From: Pseudomonadota bacterium
Lineage (GTDB): Bacteria > Desulfobacterota > Desulfobulbia > Desulfobulbales > JAHJIY01
Assembly: GCA_018823175.1 (NCBI GenBank)
Contig: JAHJIY010000019.1
Coordinates: 1 to 37,024 of the forward strand
Direction of reading: 5' to 3'
DNA length: 37,024 bases
In this document: positions 31,980 through 37,024 of the stretch, piece after piece
Layout: each line of letters opens with the position of its first letter
Numbering within the stretch: the stretch's first letter is position 1
The notes under the pieces: model-generated
What the model was told of the DNA's origin: nothing
The model's database searches: none
The model's input: the letters and a program-made list of their open reading frames with translations, nothing else
Program-made: the position numbers and the translations under genes

Positions 31980-34726
31980 TTGTCCAGTACCTCTCTCACC
32001 TTCGATAAAAGACTTTTTGACTGGTACGGTTTTTGGATGAAGGCAAAATCGTCCTCCTGTAATTCTTTGTTGGTGATGATCTCCATAGTATAGCCGCTGG
32101 TGAAGAGTATTTTCATTTTCGGGCAGACCTTGTTGATCGCCTCACTGACCTCTTTGCCATTTTTCTTCGGCATGATCATGTCAAGCAGAACGAGGTTGAT
32201 CCTCTCTTTGTTCTCCATAAATATTGTGATCGCCTCTTCTCCATTCTTTGCGGTGATAACCGTATAGCCAAAGGCCTCCAGTATTCTTCTGCTTAATTCC
32301 CTCACCGCGGTGTCGTCCTCGGCCACCAGGATAGTTTCTTGCCCGCCCATGACCGGCGCGGCACCCTCCAGTTTCTTGTCGAGCACCGCTTCAGCACAGA
32401 GAGGCAGAAATATTTTGAATACAGTGCCATCACCTGGCTCACTGTAGACCTTGATATAGCCGTTATGCTGTTTGATTATCCCGTAGGAGATGGCGAGGCC
32501 GAGTCCGGTCCCTTCGCCAACACCCTTTGTGGTAAAAAAAGGCTCGAATATCTTCTGCTGCGTATCTGCATCCATTCCTTGCCCGGTATCAGCAACCGTG
32601 ATCAGCGCATATCTCCCAGGCTGGCCATATCCGTAGGCGGCAACATATTCTTCATCTATCTCCGCAAGGCCGGTGGTGATCAGCAGCCGTCCGCCTTCGA
32701 GTATGGCGTCCTTGGCATTGGAGGCAAGGTTGATCAGCACCTGCTCGATTTGCCCGGTATCGACCGCCACAATCAAGGGGGTGTCCGTAAGATCCAGATG
32801 AAATTCAATATTCTCTCTGATGATCCGGGCCAGCATTTTCTGCAGGCCCAGGATAAGGGCGTTGATATTGACAGGCTTCACTTCAACGACATTTTTTCGA
32901 CTGAAGAGCAGCAGTCTTCTGGTGAGATCCGCGGCCCGGTCGGCAGCAACCAGCACCTCGGACATATCTGCTCGGGCCGGGCTGTCGGCCGCCAGGGTGT
33001 CCATGACCATGTTGCCATAACCCATGATTACATTAAGCATATTGTTGAAATCATGGGCAATCCCCCCGGCCAGAGTACCTACGGCCTCCATCTTCTGTGA
33101 GTGGAGGAGTTGGGCTTGCAGTTTTTTGCGTTCACTGACATCGCGAATATTACATTGGGCCAGGACAGCTCGATCGACCATATAGATATCCGTGTAGATT
33201 TCCTGGCCGGTCCTGGTTTTCAGCGGCACATCTTCGTAATTAAGAATGCCCTCTCTGTCCAAATCCTGCATGGTGGCGGAGAAATCACGCCTATCGATTG
33301 AAATACCGAGCTCATGGAGTTTTTTGCCAAGACATTCCGCTTCGGAATACCCCAACATTTTCTCGATGGCCGGATTGGCATGAGCGACATGTCCTTCCTT
33401 CTTTTCAAGAAGCACGATCCCGTCGCTGGCGGTCTCAAAAAGTCTCCGGTAACGAAATTCAGACTCTTCCAGCTGGTTTTCCAGACGACTGCGCTCGGTG
33501 ATGTCCTCAATGGCCAGGAGGATGATCCGCTCTTTGCCCCACACTTGTTCAATCTGCCGGGCATTCAAGAGCATGACCCGCCGGCCGATGGTGGCGAAAT
33601 CGTGTTCGACTTCATAGTTATCAAAGCTGGTCTTCTGGGGCAGGATGGTTTCCAGCAGTTCCCGCAGTTTGGGGATATCCCACTGTTTATTGCCCAGGTC
33701 ATAGATCAGCTGGCCGACGGTCTCCTCCGGCTTGACCTGAAAAAATTCGTAGAAGGAGCGGTTGACGGTGACCACCCGGAGATCCTGATCCAGAGAAATC
33801 AGGGGCTCACGGACTGTGTTGATGACGCTGTCGGCAAATTCATGGGCGGCATCGGCGATCTTTTTAACGACTGCCAGTTCTTTGCGGGTTGTTTCCAGGC
33901 CGGCTTCTATGGCTTTGCGCTCAGTGATGTCCTCGATGGCCAGCAGGATGATCCGCTCCTTGCCCCACGCCTGTTCAATCTGCCGGGCATTCAAGAGCAT
34001 GACGCGCCGGCCGATGGTGGCAAAATCGTGTTCCACCTCATAGTTATCAAAAGTGAATTTTTTAGGCAGGATTTTTTCCAGCAGTTCCCGCAGTTTGGGG
34101 ATATCCCACTGTTTATTACCCAGGTCATAGATCAGCTGGCCGATGGTCTCCTCCGGTTTGACCTGGAAAAAATCGTAGAAGGAGCGGCTGACGGTGACTA
34201 CCCGGAGATCCTGGTCCAAAGAAATCAGGGGTTCGCGGACCGTGTTGATGACGCTCTCGGCGAATTCATGGGCGGCATCGGCGGTCTGTTTAACGATCGC
34301 CAGTTCTTTACGGGTCTTTTCCAGGCCGGTTTCTATCGCCTTGCGCTCAGTGATGTCCTCAATGGCCAGCAGGATGATCCGTTCCTTGCCCCACGCCTGT
34401 TCAATCTGCCGGGCATTCAAGAGCATGGTTCTTCGGCCGATGGTGGCGAAGTCGTGTTCGACCTCATAGTTATCAAAGGTGGCTTTTTCCGGGAGGATGG
34501 TCTCCAGCAGTTCCCGCAGTTTGGGAATATCCCATTGTTTATTGCCCAGGTCATAGATCAGCTGGCCGACGGTCTCCTCCAGCTTAACCTGGAAAACCTG
34601 ATAGAAGGAGCGGCTGGCCGAGACTACCCTTAAATTCTGATCCAGGGCGATTAAGGGCTCACGTACGGTATTGATGATGTTCTCGGCAAATTCCAGGGAT
34701 TGCCTCAGGTTCTTTTCCATGGTCAT
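31976..34726 (-). CDS. Hybrid histidine kinase with three tandem near-identical PAS domains
   Basis: 916 aa, soluble. Three PAS units of 142 residues start near residues 12, 154 and 296, each with [41 protein letters not shown] and [11 protein letters not shown] fourth, unrelated PAS lies at about 420-535. HisKA has the phosphoacceptor His558 in GGIAHDFNN. The ATPase domain shows [16 protein letters not shown] and GEGTGLGLA. The C-terminal receiver has Asp in [13 protein letters not shown] and ends SKVREVLDK. The PAS type is the one found in CheB/CheR-fusion-like kinases. It is coupled by ATGA to the HD-GYP regulator downstream and probably senses an intracellular or redox cue. Confidence 0.93.
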   Translation of the reverse strand: MTMEKNLRQSLEFAENIINTVREPLIALDQNLRVVSASRSFYQVFQVKLEETVGQLIYDLGNKQWDIPKLRELLETILPEKATFDNYEVEHDFATIGRRTMLLNARQIEQAWGKERIILLAIEDITERKAIETGLEKTRKELAIVKQTADAAHEFAESVINTVREPLISLDQDLRVVTVSRSFYDFFQVKPEETIGQLIYDLGNKQWDIPKLRELLEKILPKKFTFDNYEVEHDFATIGRRVMLLNARQIEQAWGKERIILLAIEDITERKAIEAGLETTRKELAVVKKIADAAHEFADSVINTVREPLISLDQDLRVVTVNRSFYEFFQVKPEETVGQLIYDLGNKQWDIPKLRELLETILPQKTSFDNYEVEHDFATIGRRVMLLNARQIEQVWGKERIILLAIEDITERSRLENQLEESEFRYRRLFETASDGIVLLEKKEGHVAHANPAIEKMLGYSEAECLGKKLHELGISIDRRDFSATMQDLDREGILNYEDVPLKTRTGQEIYTDIYMVDRAVLAQCNIRDVSERKKLQAQLLHSQKMEAVGTLAGGIAHDFNNMLNVIMGYGNMVMDTLAADSPARADMSEVLVAADRAADLTRRLLLFSRKNVVEVKPVNINALILGLQKMLARIIRENIEFHLDLTDTPLIVAVDTGQIEQVLINLASNAKDAILEGGRLLITTGLAEIDEEYVAAYGYGQPGRYALITVADTGQGMDADTQQKIFEPFFTTKGVGEGTGLGLAISYGIIKQHNGYIKVYSEPGDGTVFKIFLPLCAEAVLDKKLEGAAPVMGGQETILVAEDDTAVRELSRRILEAFGYTVITAKNGEEAITIFMENKERINLVLLDMIMPKKNGKEVSEAINKVCPKMKILFTSGYTMEIITNKELQEDDFAFIQKPYQSKSLLSKVREVLDK
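33491..34693 (-). repeat. Tandem 426-bp PAS-encoding repeat, three copies (third partial)
   Basis: The copies lie at about 34693-34268, 34267-33842 and 33841-33491. The protein period is exactly 142 residues and DNA identity is high over long blocks, including the segment encoding [13 protein letters not shown], which points to recent duplication or gene conversion. Confidence 0.85.
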
Positions 34727-34799
34727 TAATCCTCTTCGGTTGATGGCAGCGAACAGTTTTTTATTGATCCCGATTCTGCTGCAGACACTGAAATGGCGG

Positions 34800-36071
34800 T
34801 TAAGACTCTTTAGTAATCACTGGAATGCTGACCGAAAAAGTGGTTCCCATCCCGATCTCACTGGCCAATTCTAGTTTGCCGCCCTGTTTGTTGATAATAT
34901 CCCGGCATATGGCAAGCCCTAATCCGGTTCCTTTGCCCAATTCTTTGGTGGTGAAGAACGGGTCGAAGATCCGTTGCCGGATATCCTCCGGGATGCCGCA
35001 CCCGGTGTCGCTGATCGCGACAAAAATCCAGCCGTTCTCCAGCCGGGTGTTCACGGTGATTTCTCCTTCGGTCTCAATCGCCTGGCCGGCATTGATCAAA
35101 AGGTTGACAAAAACCTGCCCGAGTTTCTGGGCATTACAAATGGTGAGCGGGAGTTCGCCGTACTCACAGGTGACTTGTGCCTTATATTTTAGCTCGTTGT
35201 GGACAATACCCAGGGCGCTTTTCAGGCATTGATTGATATCGGCAACTGCCTGCTGATCCGTATCCGTCCTTGAAAAACCTTTTAAGTCCTGCACGATTTT
35301 TTTGATTCGTTCCGTCCCTTCGACTGACTCCTCAAGGAGTTCCGGGAAGTCCATAATGATCCGGTCGATTTTCAGTTTGTTGCGCCGGGCGGCTAATTGC
35401 TCGACGATTAGGGGCGCAGCCGCGTCGGATCGGATCACCTCGTCTTGCTCGGAGATGAATTCGGTCAACCGCTCGCCGTATTTTTTCAGTGAGCCAAGGT
35501 TGCTGCTGATAAATCCCAGCGGGTTGTTGATCTCGTGGGCAATCCCCGCCATCAGCAGGCCGACGGTGGCCATTTTTTCCTGTTGCAGTAATTGGTCCTG
35601 GGAGGCCTTCAACTTGTCATAGGCTGATTCAAGATCGGCAGTGCGTTGTCTGACCTGTTGTTCCAGAAGTTCATTATGGGTTTTTAGAAAATCTTCATAT
35701 TCTTTCACCCGCATCAGGTTTCGCGTCCTGGTGATAATCTCGGTTTTATCAACCGGCTTGTTGATAAAGTCAGCAACACCTGCCATAAGCCCTTTCAGCC
35801 GGGATTCCCTGTCGTTGAGAGCAGTGACCATGATGATCGGGATGTGCCGGCTCTGCTGGTCTGCCTTCAGTTCCGCACAGACCTGGAAACCATCCATCCC
35901 CGGCATCATGATATCAAGAATAATCAGATCGATGCCGCCTACCTTGACCTTTCGGAGCGCTTCTTGCCCGTTTGTGGCCAGTTCAACATCATAGTCTAAC
36001 GGCACCAGCCACTGGGTCAGCAGCCGGAGATTGGCTTCATCATCGTCGACCAGCAATATTTTCTCATTCAT
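34800..36071 (-). CDS. Receiver-histidine kinase (REC-HisKA-HATPase)
   Basis: 423 aa. An N-terminal receiver has Asp53 in [14 protein letters not shown] coiled-coil linker (LLEQQVRQRTADLESAYDKL) leads to HisKA with His179 in GIAHEINNPLGF. The ATPase domain has FVNLLINAGQAIE, DTGCGIPEDI, FDPFFTTKELGKGTGLGLA. Kinases with a receiver at the N-terminus act as relay or integration nodes downstream of another kinase. It is transcribed toward the PAS-repeat kinase 73 nt away. Its first 60 residues are very similar to those of the HD-GYP regulator, indicating paralogy. Confidence 0.93.
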   Translation of the reverse strand: MNEKILLVDDDEANLRLLTQWLVPLDYDVELATNGQEALRKVKVGGIDLIILDIMMPGMDGFQVCAELKADQQSRHIPIIMVTALNDRESRLKGLMAGVADFINKPVDKTEIITRTRNLMRVKEYEDFLKTHNELLEQQVRQRTADLESAYDKLKASQDQLLQQEKMATVGLLMAGIAHEINNPLGFISSNLGSLKKYGERLTEFISEQDEVIRSDAAAPLIVEQLAARRNKLKIDRIIMDFPELLEESVEGTERIKKIVQDLKGFSRTDTDQQAVADINQCLKSALGIVHNELKYKAQVTCEYGELPLTICNAQKLGQVFVNLLINAGQAIETEGEITVNTRLENGWIFVAISDTGCGIPEDIRQRIFDPFFTTKELGKGTGLGLAICRDIINKQGGKLELASEIGMGTTFSVSIPVITKES

Positions 36072-36093
36072 TTGTCTATGACCTTCCTCATCT

Positions 36094-36327
36094 TCAACTT
36101 ACTTTAAGGTATTGGCTTATCGGCAGGTAAAACTCAGGATAGACCTCGATTCGCTTCTTAAACAGCGCTTGAGAATATGAGCGCATTAATTGGGTTTTTA
36201 TTTTCCTTAAATCCGTTCGATTTCTTAGGGTGGTAGTTAGGACTGAAGTCAATATAGGAAGAAACCAGGATGTTACTGCCGTAACAAATGGCCAAAAATA
36301 GAATGGGTGTGATTGTTGTCCGCTCAT
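36094..36327 (-). pseudogene. Truncated membrane-anchored hypothetical gene
   Basis: 77 aa. A hydrophobic N-terminal segment (FYFWPFVTAVTSWFLPILTSVL) is followed by a helix and FKKRIEVYPEFYLPISQYLK, then an abrupt stop. The anchor plus K-R-I-E-V-Y-P-E-x-Y pattern is how longer conserved hypothetical proteins begin, so this looks like the N-terminal remnant of a gene cut by insertion of the kinase gene downstream. The ribosome site is weak. Confidence 0.45.
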
Positions 36328-36470
36328 AAGCTACTTCCCAAGTGGATAGATCCAGGTAGAATTGTTCTGTTTATTAGTTATGAATTATATGATACGCCTT
36401 TACCTTTTCGAAAGTCCATACCTCGTAAGCAAGTTTTTCTGACAGAGGCCATTTTATCTCTAACTCATCA

Positions 36471-36530
36471 TTTATACCGCACGGGCATAAGTCTCGTTTG
36501 AGCCGGCTAGCGGCTCAACTCAGCTTTAAA
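36471..36530 (-). repeat. Two-hairpin palindromic repeat, copy 3 (inverted)
   Basis: On the minus strand: AAAGCTGAGTTGAGC, then a hairpin TTGAGCCG-ctag-C-CGGCTCAA, then ACGAGACTTATGCCC and GCGGTATAAA. The stem sequence differs from copies 1 and 2 while keeping pairing. Confidence 0.8.
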
Positions 36531-36830
36531 TTGCCTGTCCAACCTCCTATGAATCTTGGTTCCAAGTCAGGAGGGTCGAATAATTTTTTCATTGGGCGGT
36601 AAGTTGGAAGGCAATATCAATGCTTTGTTTGCGGCAAGTTATGGTTATGCAGGGACACTTGGGGACTCTTTGATTTGTTTATTTGGAAGGGGCATTAGCG
36701 CTTATCTGGTGCGGGGTGCTTCAATAGTAAGGAGTTTCTTCCTTAAAGGATCATTGGTCAGAAGTCTGGTGATTCCACTTCCTCACCGGTGTTTATGGCC
36801 GGCAAAGTGAGTGGGTTGAAAATCTCACCC

Positions 36831-36890
36831 GATTTACATTTTATCAATAACTTGTCCAAACTTGGCGACCTGATTCCAATCAGTGAATTC
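36831..36890 (+). repeat. 60-bp diverged repeat, copy 2
   Basis: Partner of the copy at 28141-28200; several differences fall at third codon positions of a shared frame. Confidence 0.55.
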
Positions 36891-36931
36891 AATATTAGTA
36901 GTCGGGTCGGTCGGGCCTTTGGTCATCCACA

Positions 36932-37024
36932 TAAAGCTGAGTTGAGCCGAGTTCGGGTCAAACGAAACTTATGCCCTTGCGGTATAAAGCTGAGTTGAGC
37001 CGAGTTCGGGTCAAACGAAACTTA
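36932..37024 (+). repeat. Two-hairpin palindromic repeat, copies 4 and 5 in tandem (53-bp period), cut by window edge
   Basis: Two direct copies start at 36932 and 36985. Each has AAAGCTGAGTTGAGC, then TTGAGCCG-agtt-CGGGTCAA, then ACGAAACTTATGCCC. The second copy runs off the right end of the window. Confidence 0.85.

Larger units (their letters stand above)
36328..36930. other. Repeat-rich intergenic region without a convincing gene
   Basis: Apart from the palindromic repeat at 36471 and the 60-bp repeat at 36831, it holds a nested inverted repeat near 36541-36573 (CCTCCT with AGGAGG enclosing CTTGG/CCAAG). Open frames on the plus strand have no ribosome sites and run through repeats, so I do not call them. 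Confidence 0.5.

Noticed and set aside
33314..34633. A 439-aa plus-strand open frame opposite the PAS-repeat kinase
   Set aside because: It repeats with the same 142-codon period as the kinase and is simply its complement.
36556..36810. 84-aa plus-strand frame
   Set aside because: No ribosome site or family and it lies in a repeat-rich non-coding tail.
36932..37024. Tandem repeat as a CRISPR array
   Set aside because: Units are directly contiguous with no variable spacers, and single copies lie scattered elsewhere without cas genes.

Overview
The window reads as a piece of chromosome from a Gram-negative, probably anaerobic bacterium, most likely of the Desulfobacterota (former Deltaproteobacteria). 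The grounds are DsrE-like sulfur-relay proteins beside a CCG-domain Fe-S protein, rubrerythrin, lipoproteins, large CHASE/PAS/HD-GYP signalling genes, and what look like selenocysteine UGA codons. Lineage is inference. The left edge cuts what looks like a Y1 transposase and the right edge cuts a tandem palindromic repeat.

Layout. 0-5 kb: minus-strand genes for a methyltransferase-like protein, an isochorismatase-fold lipoprotein, a GyrI-like protein, a small membrane protein, a GIY-YIG protein, then a sigma factor (SigZ-like, Cys-rich tail) with arsenite methyltransferase arsM. 5-14.3 kb: a defence/toxin island with a HEPN-motif protein, a ParE-like toxin, a zeta-type toxin broken by one in-frame TGA with a coupled small partner, a 1635-aa single-chain Type ISP restriction-modification enzyme, and hicBA. 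Miniature elements and inverted repeats lie at its edges. 14.9-19.1 kb: an ArsR-headed redox operon. 19.5-26.7 kb: methyltransferases, an SDR, an acetyltransferase, a DNPH1-like hydrolase coupled to the U32 protein RlhA, and rubrerythrin behind a perfect 18-bp palindrome. 26.9-36.1 kb: a lipoprotein and four large signalling genes. The last kilobase is repeats and a truncated gene.

The most interesting part is the ArsR operon. Directly after arsR are two overlapping genes, each interrupted by a single in-frame TGA. In the second, a thioredoxin-fold protein, the TGA falls where the second Cys of a CGPC-type redox motif belongs (GGP-TGA-K). It is followed by a 6-bp hairpin with a GGU loop 26 nt downstream, the geometry of a bacterial SECIS element. 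The first gene has a weaker similar hairpin 21 nt after its TGA. The leading reading is a pair of previously unannotated selenoproteins. The alternative is operon decay, because the same operon carries an in-frame TAA in its Fe-S protein and a frameshifted, internally deleted transporter/lipoprotein-sorting remnant.

Repeats are a second theme. At least five copies of a two-hairpin palindromic repeat with compensatory changes are scattered from 5 to 37 kb. A 141-bp miniature transposon with 17-bp terminal inverted repeats and a 6-bp target duplication sits exactly on the stop codon of an acetyltransferase gene. One histidine kinase carries three tandem copies of a 426-bp PAS-encoding unit.
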